A stretch of 64,000 nt of DNA from Streptomyces sp. C10-9-1 (GTDB lineage: Bacteria; Actinomycetota; Actinomycetes; Streptomycetales; Streptomycetaceae), in contig NZ_JANHKP010000009.1 of assembly GCF_024497955.1 (NCBI RefSeq), positions 1-64,000 of the forward strand. Direction: 5' to 3'. Shown here piece after piece: positions 42,810 to 51,492 of the stretch (positions are counted from its first letter, which is position 1; each line of letters opens with the position of its first letter). The notes beneath the pieces are model-generated. The model did no database searches. It had not been told where the DNA came from and worked only from the letters and a program-made list of their open reading frames with translations. The position numbers and the translations under genes are program-made.

Positions 42810-42840
42810 GGCGGGGCCGCCCGTCATGGGCGGCCCCGCC
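42810..42840. terminator. terminator downstream of the peptide deformylase gene
   Basis: A perfect 13-bp stem (GGCGGGGCCGCCC / GGGCGGCCCCGCC) with a 5-nt loop, 11 bp after the def stop codon. Confidence 0.82.
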
Positions 42841-42850
42841 CGGGGAGGGG

Positions 42851-43486
42851 TCAGTCGTTCGCCACGACCGGGTAGCGCGGGGTCCCCTCCGCCATCTGCT
42901 TCAGGGCGTCCTTGCGCTCCCGCTTGGAGAGCCGGTCGATGTACAGGTACCCGTACAGGTGGTCGGTCTCGTGCTGCAGGCAGCGGGCGAAGTAGCCGGT
43001 GCCCCGGACCTTGATCGGGTTGCCCCGCAGGTCCTGGCCGCGGACCACCGCGTAGTCGGGACGGGCGAGCGAGGCGTAGGCCGTCGGCACCGACAGGCAG
43101 CCCTCGTTGGAGTCGTCCAGCCGCCGCTGCTCCGCCGGCAGCTCCTCCAGCACCGGGTTGCACACCACGCCGACGTGGCGCACGCCGTCGTCGTCGGGGC
43201 AGTCGTAGACGAAGACCTTCAGGTCGACGCCGATCTGGTTGGCCGCGAGCCCCACACCCTCCGCGGTCCGCTGGCTGGCGAACATGTCGTCGACGAGCGC
43301 GGCGAGCGAGTCGTCGAACCCGGTGACGTCCTTGCACTCCTTGTGGAGGACCGGGTTGCCCACGACCGTGATCGGACGCGAGGTGCCGCGCTCGCGGTGG
43401 GCGAGCTCACGCTCCTCGCAGTCCTCCGTGTCCACGACGAAGCCCTCTTCGTCGACCCTCTGGTCCGTCCCCTGCTGCGACGCCAT
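42851..43486 (-). CDS. def: peptide deformylase
   Basis: A 211-residue iron/zinc hydrolase that removes formyl groups from nascent proteins. The three signature motifs are present: [17 protein letters not shown] with the metal-binding Cys, and QHETDHLYG with both metal-binding His and catalytic Glu. The N-terminal 35 residues ([20 protein letters not shown]) are an acidic extension. A weak ribosome site precedes the ATG at 43486. It is a stand-alone gene; formyltransferase is not adjacent. Confidence 0.96.
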   Translation of the reverse strand: MASQQGTDQRVDEEGFVVDTEDCEERELAHRERGTSRPITVVGNPVLHKECKDVTGFDDSLAALVDDMFASQRTAEGVGLAANQIGVDLKVFVYDCPDDDGVRHVGVVCNPVLEELPAEQRRLDDSNEGCLSVPTAYASLARPDYAVVRGQDLRGNPIKVRGTGYFARCLQHETDHLYGYLYIDRLSKRERKDALKQMAEGTPRYPVVAND

Positions 43487-43595
43487 GTCAGCCGTACGCC
43501 CTTCTCCGCTGTGGGAGTACTCATGTACCCGATGCCCGACGCGCTTCCCGGACCCGTGCCGGTCACGCTGTGTCGGTACAGCCTACGGGCAGGCG

Positions 43596-44603
43596 TCAGC
43601 AGACTTCCTCGAGATCCCGCCACGCGCGGGTGTCCGGGCTGTCGGCCACCCAGCCGTCCAGCAGCCCCCGCACCAGTCCCGCGGGTGCCGCTATCCCGCA
43701 CTCCCGCTCCGGGGACCACAGCTCCCCCGCCGTGCGGTGGCCCAGCGGCCCGGGGTGCCCCGGCTCGCTGTGGTCGTGCGGGTCCAGGTGCTCGCCCTCG
43801 CCCTCCGCGCTCGGCATCCGCCCCTCGGAGCAGGACCGGCACAGCAGCCGCACCGAGGAGGACCAGTCCTCCGCGGCGAAGCCCGCGTCGGCGGCCAGCT
43901 TCTCCAGCGCGTCCCGGTCGGCCTCGGTGGCGGCCTCCAGCAGCACCACCCAGGTGGGCACCGGTGAGGGGGCCCACAGCTCGATCTCGTCGAAGACGGG
44001 GTACGAGGGGCCCGCACTGGTCGTGCGCTCGCCGTTGGGCACCCCGTCGTGCAGGACGACCTCGCCCCAGCGGCGCCCCGAGGACGGCAGCGGGATGGAC
44101 AGCACCTCGATGCGGGCCGGGTCCAGCCTGCGGCCCCACACCACCTCGGCCTCGCCCTCGGGCGACAGGCGCACCGCGGCGCTGCCGAGGTCCATGCCGA
44201 CCGGCGCACCGCCGGCCGCGGCCGGGTTGCCGCCCGCGGAGCGCGAGGGGACACCCGGGACCTTCAGCCCGTACGCCTGCCACGCGCGGCGGGCGAGCGG
44301 CCAGTCCTGGAGCGCGGTCGCCGCGATGCCGACGTTCCACCAGTCGGGGGCGCCCGACTCCTTGTCCAGCAGGGCCACCGCCCGCAGACCGGCGGCGCGC
44401 GCCTGCTCCCAGTCGTGGCGGAACTTGTGCAGCAGGGCCAGGTTGAACCAGGACTCCGAGAGCCAGGGCTCCAGGTCCGCCGCCTTCGTCAGCAGGGCGC
44501 CCGCGTCCTCGTACCGGCCGTCGCCGATCAGCGTGAACGCGCGGTCGGTGGCCTGCCGCCACGAGGCGGAGGGCCGATGCCGTACCTTCCCGAAGATCCT
44601 CAC
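43596..44603 (-). CDS. tetratricopeptide-repeat protein conserved in Streptomyces
   Basis: A 335-residue cytoplasmic protein. Residues 1-115 contain TPR helices (FTLIGDGRYEDAGALLTKAA, ESWFNLALLHKFRHDWEQA, GIAATALQDWPLARRAWQAY). The C-terminal half has WGEVVLHDGVPNGERTT and a Cys pair LLCRSCSEG that may bind metal. The function is unknown. GTG 44603 (VRIFGKVRHRPSASWRQ) is chosen because the conserved region begins there; a longer frame to an upstream ATG exists. Upstream lies a 212-bp gap to the HD gene stop at 44815. Confidence 0.75.
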   Translation of the reverse strand: MRIFGKVRHRPSASWRQATDRAFTLIGDGRYEDAGALLTKAADLEPWLSESWFNLALLHKFRHDWEQARAAGLRAVALLDKESGAPDWWNVGIAATALQDWPLARRAWQAYGLKVPGVPSRSAGGNPAAAGGAPVGMDLGSAAVRLSPEGEAEVVWGRRLDPARIEVLSIPLPSSGRRWGEVVLHDGVPNGERTTSAGPSYPVFDEIELWAPSPVPTWVVLLEAATEADRDALEKLAADAGFAAEDWSSSVRLLCRSCSEGRMPSAEGEGEHLDPHDHSEPGHPGPLGHRTAGELWSPERECGIAAPAGLVRGLLDGWVADSPDTRAWRDLEEVC

Positions 44604-44814
44604 GATTCCCGCCTGCCGGTCGCTCGGGCCAGTGCCCCCGGACGCATGCCTGTGTGCGCCTGCTGCCAGTGCCTTCTTTCGCATCCAACCATGCCCGGTC
44701 GGGGCCTCGCTCATTACCCGTGGGTTACCCCGGTGGACCCCGGAGCGGGACCGGGCCCCACGCGGCGCGCGGCCCCGGTCAGCGGGCCCCGGCCGCCGCG
44801 GTGCGGGGGCGGGC

Positions 44815-46125
44815 TCAGCGCCTTCCCCCCGCCCCGGCCGACTCGCCCAGGACCCGGGCCAGGCTCTCCACCACCTCCGGAGCGAAGTCCCGCCCGGTCC
44901 CCAGGCGCAACTGCTCCAGAGCGGCGAGTGCCCCGCCCGCACTGCCTCCGCTTCCCCCGGAGAGGTCCTCGTATGCGTTGGCGGCGCGCACGATCCTGGC
45001 GGCCGGGCACTGCTCCCGGTAGGGGTCGGCCTGCTGCTCCACCACGGCCGCCACCCCCGCGGGAACCCCGGTGCGGCGCACCACCGCTCCGCCGAGCAGG
45101 GCTATCCGGCGCTGCTCGGCGCGCGGCAGCAGGACGGTGGCCCCTCCCGGCACCGGGTCGACCAGCGACAGCTGCCCGATGTCGTGCATCAGCGCGGCGT
45201 ACTCCAGCACGGCGAGTTCGTGCCCGGGCAGACGGAGCTCCCGGCCGACGGCCAGGCTGAGTTCGGCGACCCGGCGGGCGTGGCCGGCCGGGGTGTGGCC
45301 GCCGATCTCGGTCGCCCGGGCCAGCGAGGCGATGGTCTGCCGGTAGGTGGTGCGTGCGGCCGCGCAGCGGCGGAAGGAGAGCTGGGTCAGCAGCAGCGGC
45401 AGGCAGAACACCGGCAGCGCCCACAGCCCGGCCGCCCCGGCGGCGAGCGCCAGGACGGCGGCCGCCGCACCGACCGCGGCACCGGTCCCCCCGAGGGCGC
45501 GCAGCTCCTCGCGCAGGACCGGGCCGTACGGGCCCCCGGTGCGCGCCCGCAGGAGCGCGGCGGCCAGCACGGCGTCGCACAGCACCGCGAGCCCCGCCAC
45601 GAGCAGGACCGGCAGCGCGGGAGCAGGTCCGCGCCCGACCGTGTTCACGAACTCCCCGGCGGTGGGGAGCGCCGCGCAGCAGACGCCCGCGAAGGCCGTC
45701 GTCAGCACCCGGCGCACCGCGTGGTCCGGCGCCCCCGGCTCCCCGCGGGCCGCCTGCGGCACGGCGCCCACCAGGACCGCGGCCAGCACGACGGCCACGG
45801 CCTGCAGGGCGCCGTGGGCGGCGCTCTCCCCGGCGCTCCCCGCCAGCAGCGCGTAGGCGAGCGCGGCGGCCGCCCCCAGCGGGGCGGGTTCCCTGCCCAG
45901 CGGCTCGTGCAGCGGGTACGGGGCGCCGGAGGCCGCGGGCCGGCGGGCGAGTTCCCCGGCGGCCGCGAGGAGCCCGAAGGCGAGCGCGGTCCCCGGCTCG
46001 GCCGGCCCGTGGCGGGCGATCCACAGCAGCGCCAGGACGGCGGTGCACAGCGCCGCCGCGCGGAGCAGGGGGACCACCGCCGCGGGGAGCGGGCCCCCAC
46101 GGCCGTCCCGGGCACGGGCGGTCAT
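44815..46125 (-). CDS. membrane protein with degenerate HD-GYP domain
   Basis: A 436-residue protein with about seven or eight helices (roughly residues 10-245), then a cytoplasmic HD domain. It has HTPAGHARRVAEL and YAALMHDIGQLSL, so the HD pair is present, but where HD-GYP enzymes have HHExxxGxGYP it reads VVEQQADPYREQ, so the GYP part is lost. It overlaps the intact HD-GYP gene upstream by 4 bp (ATGA) and shares its layout. It is likely a non-hydrolytic or altered partner of that protein. Confidence 0.83.
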   Translation of the reverse strand: MTARARDGRGGPLPAAVVPLLRAAALCTAVLALLWIARHGPAEPGTALAFGLLAAAGELARRPAASGAPYPLHEPLGREPAPLGAAAALAYALLAGSAGESAAHGALQAVAVVLAAVLVGAVPQAARGEPGAPDHAVRRVLTTAFAGVCCAALPTAGEFVNTVGRGPAPALPVLLVAGLAVLCDAVLAAALLRARTGGPYGPVLREELRALGGTGAAVGAAAAVLALAAGAAGLWALPVFCLPLLLTQLSFRRCAAARTTYRQTIASLARATEIGGHTPAGHARRVAELSLAVGRELRLPGHELAVLEYAALMHDIGQLSLVDPVPGGATVLLPRAEQRRIALLGGAVVRRTGVPAGVAAVVEQQADPYREQCPAARIVRAANAYEDLSGGSGGSAGGALAALEQLRLGTGRDFAPEVVESLARVLGESAGAGGRR

Positions 46126-47447
46126 CCGGCCGGCACCCCGCGCGGGCCGGGGCGGGCGGCGGGCGGTACCGCCTCGTCCGAGGTCACGGCCGTCTGCCAG
46201 CCCTCCCGCTGCACGGCCCGGGTCAGCGCCCGGACCATCCGCGGGTCGAACTGGGTGCCCGCACAGCGCCCCAGCTCCTCCAGTGCCTCCGGCACGGGGC
46301 GGGCCCGCCGGTAGGAGCGGGTGGAGGTCATGGCGTCGAAGGCGTCGGCGACGGCGACCACGCGGGCCGCCTCCGGGATCGCCTCCCCGGCGAGTCCGTA
46401 GGGGTACCCGGTGCCGTCCAGACGCTCGTGGTGGTGCAGGATCGCCTCCCTCGCCTCCCCGAGGAAGCCGATGCCCCGCACGATCTCGTGCCCGTACTCC
46501 GGATGCAGCTCCACGGTCCGGCGCTCCGCGGGCGTCAGGGGGCCGTCCTTGCGCAGCACCCGGGTCGGGACGCCGAGCTTGCCGACGTCGTGGAGGATCC
46601 CGGCGAACCGGATGGTCTCCAGCCGCTCCTCCCCGAGCCCCAGTTCCCCGGCGATCAGCGCCGAGGCGCGGCCCACCCGCTCGCCGTGCCCCCGGGTGTA
46701 CCGGTCCTTGAGGTCCACCGCCTGGACCAGCGCGCGAATGGTCGCCTGGTGCGCTGCCCGCTCGCGGTGGTACTGGGCGAAGGTCCGGCAGGAGAGGTAC
46801 ACGGGAGGCAGCACCATCAGCGCCGCCGGTGGCCCGTACGGGCTCTTCCACAGCACGGCCATCGTCAGTCCGGCCAGTCCGTGGACGCAGTGGGGGGCGG
46901 GCGAGGGCAGGAGCGGGCGCCGGGCACCGGGCGGCACGCGCTCGGCGGCCGCCCGGACCACGGCGTCCAGCACCGCGGCCACGAGGCAGAAGACGAGCAC
47001 CGCGGCGAGCGCGGGGGCCAGCACCCAGGGGAAGTCCGCGGCGCCGAGGGAGCGTTCGGGCCCGGGGCGCAGCCGCCCGTACACCGCCGCGGCCGCACCC
47101 GTGGCCAGACCCAGGCGGGCCGCGCGCCACGCGCGCCGCAGTCGGGGACCGGGCTCCTCGGCGCCTCCCGCCAGGGAGCCGGGGACGGCGACCAGCACGG
47201 CGGCGGACGGGGGCAGCAGGAAGGCGGCGGCCAGCAGCACGGGGAAGAAGGAGCCCGCCCCGACGGGAGGGAAGCGGCCCGCCGCGGTGCCGCGGGAGGG
47301 CAGCTCGCACAGGGCGTGGACCGCCGCGAGCAGCCCGACCGCCGCCCAGGGCACCGCCGGGTCCCCGGCCGCCGGTGCCGCACAGGCCCCGGCGGCGAGG
47401 ACGACACCGGTGACGACGGCACGGGCCGCCTTCGGAATGGCCGTCAC
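46122..47447 (-). CDS. membrane-anchored HD-GYP domain protein
   Basis: A 441-residue protein. About six helices occupy residues 10-205, followed by the HD-GYP domain: VDLKDRYTRGHGERVGRAS, ILHDVGKLGVP (HD) and HHHERLDGTGYPYGL (HHExxxGxGYP). HD-GYP enzymes cleave cyclic di-GMP or related dinucleotides, an important developmental signal in Streptomyces. GTG 47447 is used because GTGGGGGCA precedes it; ATG 47498 would add 17 residues. It is the first gene of a two-gene operon downstream of, and separate from, rsrA. Confidence 0.87.
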   Translation of the reverse strand: MTAIPKAARAVVTGVVLAAGACAAPAAGDPAVPWAAVGLLAAVHALCELPSRGTAAGRFPPVGAGSFFPVLLAAAFLLPPSAAVLVAVPGSLAGGAEEPGPRLRRAWRAARLGLATGAAAAVYGRLRPGPERSLGAADFPWVLAPALAAVLVFCLVAAVLDAVVRAAAERVPPGARRPLLPSPAPHCVHGLAGLTMAVLWKSPYGPPAALMVLPPVYLSCRTFAQYHRERAAHQATIRALVQAVDLKDRYTRGHGERVGRASALIAGELGLGEERLETIRFAGILHDVGKLGVPTRVLRKDGPLTPAERRTVELHPEYGHEIVRGIGFLGEAREAILHHHERLDGTGYPYGLAGEAIPEAARVVAVADAFDAMTSTRSYRRARPVPEALEELGRCAGTQFDPRMVRALTRAVQREGWQTAVTSDEAVPPAARPGPRGVPAG

Positions 47448-47712
47448 TGCCCCCACGTCCCCCTCGACTTCCGGCGCCACACCACGGGATGACGTCATCC
47501 CGTGGATCGGCGCGCGGCGTCGGACGAGGTGCACCGCACGGTGGGGGCGCCCCCGTACCGGGGTGCGTCCGGGCGGTGCGCCGACGCGGCGGGGAGCCGT
47601 GGGCGTCCTCGCGGACCCGCCGGGGATGACGTGACAGACCCTAGGCGGCGCCGGGGGCGCGGGGGTACGCGAGCGGGGGCAATAGGCCCGTACGGGTGAT
47701 ACCGGCGCGTAC

Positions 47713-47759
47713 GGGGCACGGGGCGCCGTGGTGGCGCTCCGCCGGAGCGGCCGTGCCCC
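47713..47759 (-). terminator. branched hairpin after sigR-rsrA
   Basis: GGGGCACGG (47713-47721) pairs with CCGTGCCCC (47751-47759) and encloses a second stem CGCTCCG/CGGAGCG (47735-47749). It lies 40 bp after the rsrA stop in the 351-bp gap before the HD-GYP start; the rest of the gap shows only GC-rich sequence. Confidence 0.6.
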
Positions 47760-47798
47760 GGTGCGGGGCCCCCGCGGGCAGGGACCGCGGGGACGCGG

Positions 47799-48095
47799 TC
47801 ACTCCTGGGCGGTGGCGACGTCCTGGTCGGGCACGGCCTGGCCGGACCGGATCAGGTCGATGCGGCCCATCACCTTGGCCCGCAGGTCCGCGGGCACGTC
47901 GTCCTGACCGCAGCAGCGCTTGACCAGCTTCTTCACCGCCTGCTCCAGGCCGTACTTCTCCAGGCACGGGGAGCACTCCTCGAAGTGCACCTCGAACTTG
48001 GTGCAGTCGCTGTCGGGCATCTCGTGGTCGAGGAACTCGTAGAGGTGGTCCAGGACCTCAGAGCAGTCCGTCTCATGCGGCTCTCCGCAGCTCAT
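47799..48095 (-). CDS. rsrA: zinc-binding redox-sensing anti-sigma factor RsrA
   Basis: A 98-residue ZAS-family anti-sigma factor. The ligands and redox residues fall exactly where known for RsrA: Cys11, His37, Cys41 and Cys44 (HFEECSPC), with Cys3 also present. Under thiol oxidation a disulfide forms, zinc is lost and SigR is released. A further CC pair (KRCCGQDD) occurs near residue 62. The ATG overlaps the sigR stop (ATGA), giving stoichiometric coupled translation. Confidence 0.95.
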   Translation of the reverse strand: MSCGEPHETDCSEVLDHLYEFLDHEMPDSDCTKFEVHFEECSPCLEKYGLEQAVKKLVKRCCGQDDVPADLRAKVMGRIDLIRSGQAVPDQDVATAQE

Positions 48096-48943
48096 GAGCC
48101 CGAGCCTTTCGCGTCGTTCGACTCCCCCGCACCGGCCGGGACGAGCCCGCGCTCGCGGGCGTAGTCCTCCAGCATGCCGCGCAGCTGGCGGCGGCCGCGG
48201 TGCAGGCGGGACATCACCGTACCGATGGGTGTCCCCATGATGTCCGCGATCTCCTTGTACGCAAACCCCTCGACGTCGGCCAGGTAGACCGCGATCCGGA
48301 ACTCCTCCGGAATCGCCTGCAGGGCCTCCTTGACGTCGGAGTCCGGCAGGTGGTCCATGGCCTGGGACTCGGCGGAGCGCAGACCGGTCGACATGTGCGA
48401 CTCGGCACGGGCCAGCTGCCAGTCCTCGATCTCCTCCGCGGCGCTGCGCTGGGGCTCGCGCTGCTTCTTGCGGTAGGAGTTGATGAACGTGTTGGTGAGG
48501 ATCCGGTACAGCCACGCCTTGAGGTTGGTCCCCTCGCGGAACTGGTGGAACGAGCCGTACGCCTTGGCGTACGTCTCCTGCACGAGGTCCTCCGCGTCCG
48601 CCGGGTTGCGGGTCATCCGCAGTGCGGCGGAGTACATCTGGTCGAGGTACCCGAGGGCATCGCGCTCGAACCGCGCGTTGCGCTCGCCGGCCGTCTCCCG
48701 GGGCCGCGGCGCGCCGCCCTCGTCGGTCCCTGCGTCGGTCCCAGTGACCGGACCCACCTCCTCCAACGCCGTGGCGGAGCCGAGACCGGACCCGCTCGAA
48801 TCGGAGAATAGTCGACCTTGGTCCGCGGGGGCCTGCTGATTGCGGCCTGCCACCGCGGCGGTCGAACCGCTCGTGCCCTGCGGCAGCACCGTCCACTCCA
48901 GACCGTCGGCGCGCCTGCCTGCCGGGCAGAAGGTCGTACCCAT
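48092..48943 (-). CDS. sigR: thiol-stress ECF sigma factor SigR (long form SigR')
   Basis: An ECF sigma factor. The region 2 core is [20 protein letters not shown] and the region 4 helix is [20 protein letters not shown]. Two starts are plausible, as in S. coelicolor: ATG 48943 gives a 283-residue long form, and GTG 48757 ([10 protein letters not shown]) gives the standard 221-residue SigR. The first 62 residues are low-complexity and hydrophilic. A SigR promoter upstream (48987-49013) would give positive feedback; the long form, being unstable in S. coelicolor, makes the response transient. RsrA is encoded downstream. Confidence 0.95.
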   Translation of the reverse strand: MGTTFCPAGRRADGLEWTVLPQGTSGSTAAVAGRNQQAPADQGRLFSDSSGSGLGSATALEEVGPVTGTDAGTDEGGAPRPRETAGERNARFERDALGYLDQMYSAALRMTRNPADAEDLVQETYAKAYGSFHQFREGTNLKAWLYRILTNTFINSYRKKQREPQRSAAEEIEDWQLARAESHMSTGLRSAESQAMDHLPDSDVKEALQAIPEEFRIAVYLADVEGFAYKEIADIMGTPIGTVMSRLHRGRRQLRGMLEDYARERGLVPAGAGESNDAKGSGS

Positions 48944-48986
48944 GCGGTGGACTCCCTACTCCATGCTCGTCACTGACACCCCGCTC

Positions 48987-49013
48987 AACAGCACGGGGCG
49001 GCGCCGCATTCCC
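48987..49013 (-). promoter_or_regulatory. SigR-dependent promoter of sigR
   Basis: On the minus strand GGGAAT is followed by 18 bp and GTTG, an exact match to the SigR consensus GGAAT-N18-GTT, 44 bp upstream of the long-form ATG. Confidence 0.9.
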
Positions 49014-49086
49014 GTCCCGGTGCGCGGCGGCACGCGGCCGTCGGGCGGGCCCCGCCGCGGGGCGCGCACGGCCGGTGCGACCGTTC

Positions 49087-49716
49087 TCACAGCCCGGCGG
49101 CCCACGCGGCCACGGCGCCGGTGACGGTGTGCAGTGCCTCCTCCTGGGTCACGGCGGAGCGCCGGGGGACGGCGAATCCGTGGTCCGCGTCCGGGACCTC
49201 CACCAGGCGGTACGGCCCCTCGGGGAACTCCCCCGGCCGGCCGAAGGGGTCCCGGCCGCCCTGCACCACGAGGAGCGGCACCCCGCTGCCGAGGAGTTCC
49301 CCGGCCCGGGAGCGCTCCGGGCGGCCCGGCGGGTGCAGCGGGAAGGACAGGGCGAGGACGGCGGCCGCGCCGAGTTCCGCGGCGGTTCGGCAGGCCACCC
49401 GCGCCCCCGCGCTGCGGCCGCCCGCGACCACCGGCGGCCCGGCCCCGGCGAGCACCGGCCAGACTCCGCGCCAGCCGGTGTCGAGCGTCTTCGGCGCCGG
49501 GGCGACCTTCCTGCCCGCGACCCGCCAGGGCTGCTCGACCAGGGCGACGGTGACCGAGTGGCCCGGCAGCTCGGCGGCGATCGCCGCGAGGTCCCTCGCC
49601 TCGATGCCGCCGCCCGCGCCGTGCCCCAGGGCCAGCACCAGGCGCGCGTCCTTCGCGGGGTACCAGCTGACGCGGGCGTCCCCCGCTTCCGTCCCGACCG
49701 TCTCCGTGCGCTTCAC
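49087..49716 (-). CDS. alpha/beta hydrolase (KANL3/Tex30-like)
   Basis: A 209-residue alpha/beta hydrolase. LGHGAGGG forms the oxyanion side, GGRSAGAR the nucleophile elbow with Ser, LLVVQGGRDPFG the Asp strand and PDADHGFAVP the catalytic His. Small hydrolases of this type have unknown substrates. The GTG at 49716 has GGGGGC upstream. It is not in an operon with sigR, whose promoter lies just upstream on the same strand side. Confidence 0.85.
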   Translation of the reverse strand: MKRTETVGTEAGDARVSWYPAKDARLVLALGHGAGGGIEARDLAAIAAELPGHSVTVALVEQPWRVAGRKVAPAPKTLDTGWRGVWPVLAGAGPPVVAGGRSAGARVACRTAAELGAAAVLALSFPLHPPGRPERSRAGELLGSGVPLLVVQGGRDPFGRPGEFPEGPYRLVEVPDADHGFAVPRRSAVTQEEALHTVTGAVAAWAAGL

Positions 49717-49814
49717 GCCCCCATCCTGCCGTGTGCGGCGGCGGAAGGTGCCTCCGCCGCGGCCGGTGCCCCCGGAGGCGGGGCGCACCTCCCCGGGGCC
49801 GGTCCGGGCACCGT

Positions 49815-49856
49815 GGCGGCGCGGCGGCGCGGCGGCGCGGCGGCGCGGCGGCGCGG
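49815..49856. repeat. GGCGGCGC tandem repeat (five copies)
   Basis: Five perfect 8-bp units (49815-49854) plus two bases, ending beside the stop codon of the SRAP gene at 49858. A simple repeat of this kind can vary in copy number. Confidence 0.9.
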
Positions 49857-49857
49857 C

Positions 49858-50673
49858 TCAGAAGAGGACCGGCTCCTCGGGGCCGGAGAGCTCCTCCAGC
49901 AGCTCCGGCCCGTTGTTGCGCACGTTGCTGACCGCCGTGGGCACCGGGTAGGCGCGCATCAGGCCCTCCGGCGGCGGCGCGAGGAGCGCGGCGAGGTCCC
50001 CGGGCTCCGTGCGCGAGGGGTCCAGCCAGGCGTCCCAGCGGTCCGGGGTCAGCATCAGCGGCATCCTGGGGTGGATGTCCGCGAGCGTCGCGGGCCCCGC
50101 CGCCGGCGCGACGCCCAGCGGCCCGGTCTCCGCCTCGGTGGTGATCACCGAGCAGGTCGCCCACCACGCCCGCGGGTGCCCGTCGGGCAGCGTGCGGTCG
50201 CGCCAGAACTCGTAGATGCCCGCCATCGCGAAGACCGAGCCGTCGGCCGGGGTGACGAAGTAGGGCTGCTTGCGCGGCCGCTTGCGCTTGCCCTCCACCT
50301 CCTTGGCCCGCTCGTCGGCGCCCGTGACCCACTCGTAGTAGCCGTCGGCGGGCAGGATGCAGCGGCGGGCCGCGAAGGCCCTGCGGAACGAGGGCTTCTC
50401 GTGCAGCGTCTCGGCGCGGGCGTTGATCATCCGCGCGGCTCCGTCGGGGGACGTGGACCAGGAGGGCACCAGTCCCCAGCGAAGGGTGCGCATCTGGCGA
50501 ACCGGCCGCCGCTCGGCTGCGTCCTTCAGAGGGCGTTCGAGGATCGCCTGCACCTCCTTGGTGGGCGCCACGTTCCAGTCGGGTGCGAGCGCCTCCTCCG
50601 GTTCCCACTTCTCGACCTGGAACAGCCCCACCAGATCCTCGGGGCTGCGGCTGGCTGCATAACGTCCGCACAT
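49858..50673 (-). CDS. SOS response-associated peptidase (YedK/HMCES family)
   Basis: A 271-residue SRAP protein that shields abasic sites in single-stranded DNA by forming a thiazolidine crosslink. The catalytic Cys2 is in MCGRYAA, and INARAET (Asn), GYYEW (Glu) and DIHPRMP (His) complete the active site. RKRPRKQPYFV is a basic DNA-facing loop. The ATG at 50673 is fixed by the need for Cys2 after Met removal; the ribosome site is weak. Confidence 0.94.
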   Translation of the reverse strand: MCGRYAASRSPEDLVGLFQVEKWEPEEALAPDWNVAPTKEVQAILERPLKDAAERRPVRQMRTLRWGLVPSWSTSPDGAARMINARAETLHEKPSFRRAFAARRCILPADGYYEWVTGADERAKEVEGKRKRPRKQPYFVTPADGSVFAMAGIYEFWRDRTLPDGHPRAWWATCSVITTEAETGPLGVAPAAGPATLADIHPRMPLMLTPDRWDAWLDPSRTEPGDLAALLAPPPEGLMRAYPVPTAVSNVRNNGPELLEELSGPEEPVLF

Positions 50674-50723
50674 AAGTGCCACACTGCCACTTCGATACGC
50701 CGTCCGAGGGAGCCGCCCGCGAA

Positions 50724-51452
50724 ATGGTCACCACACACATCGCCGCCGGGGAGCTGGACGGGCTCTGGGACCGTCTCACCGGCACCCAGGAGGCGCCCTC
50801 GCTCTGGCTGGTCGCCGCGACGGGGGTGCTGGCGCTGGCCGCCGTGCTGCCCGCACCGCTGTGGCGCTTCGCGCGCAACGCGGTCACCATCGCCCACGAG
50901 GGCGGCCACGGGCTCGTGGCCCTGCTCACCGGGCGCCGGCTGGAGGGCATCCGGCTGCACTCGGACACCAGCGGCCTGACCGTCAGCCGGGGCAGGCCCG
51001 GCGGTCTGGGCATGGTCCTGACGGCGGCCGCCGGCTACACCGCGGCCCCGCTGCTGGGGCTCGGCGGGGCGTGGCTGCTCGCCGCGGACCACGTCACCCT
51101 GGCGCTGTGGGCGGGCACCGCCCTGCTGGCGGCGCTGCTGGTGATGGTCCGCAACGCCTACGGCGTGCTCACCGTGACCCTCACGGGGGCGGCCTTCCTC
51201 CTCGTGTCCTGGCTCACCGGACCTGCCGTGCAGTCCGCCTTCGCCTACACCGCCGTGTGGTTCATGCTGCTGGGCGGTGTGCGGCCGGTCTTCGAGCTCC
51301 AGACGAAGCGGCGGCACGGCGGGGCCGCGGACTCCGACGCGGACCAGCTCGCCCGGCTCACCCATGTGCCGCCGCTGGTGTGGCTGGCCTTCTTCCACCT
51401 CGTCGCGTTCTGCGCGCTGATCGGCGGCGGGACTTGGCTGCTCGGCCTGTGA
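50724..51452 (+). CDS. M50-like membrane metalloprotease
   Basis: A 242-residue protein with about six helices. IAHEGGHGLVALLTGRR contains the zinc motif HExxH within a membrane segment, as in M50 site-2-protease-like families (M50B-type). MVRNAYGVLTV may hold the distal ligand region but lacks a clear NPxPxxxxD motif, so full activity is uncertain. It is divergent from the SRAP gene and 40 bp upstream of aroA. Confidence 0.82.
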   Translation: MVTTHIAAGELDGLWDRLTGTQEAPSLWLVAATGVLALAAVLPAPLWRFARNAVTIAHEGGHGLVALLTGRRLEGIRLHSDTSGLTVSRGRPGGLGMVLTAAAGYTAAPLLGLGGAWLLAADHVTLALWAGTALLAALLVMVRNAYGVLTVTLTGAAFLLVSWLTGPAVQSAFAYTAVWFMLLGGVRPVFELQTKRRHGGAADSDADQLARLTHVPPLVWLAFFHLVAFCALIGGGTWLLGL

Positions 51453-51492
51453 GGCCCGGGGAGGGGCCCGCCGAACCACTAGAGTGAAGGCC

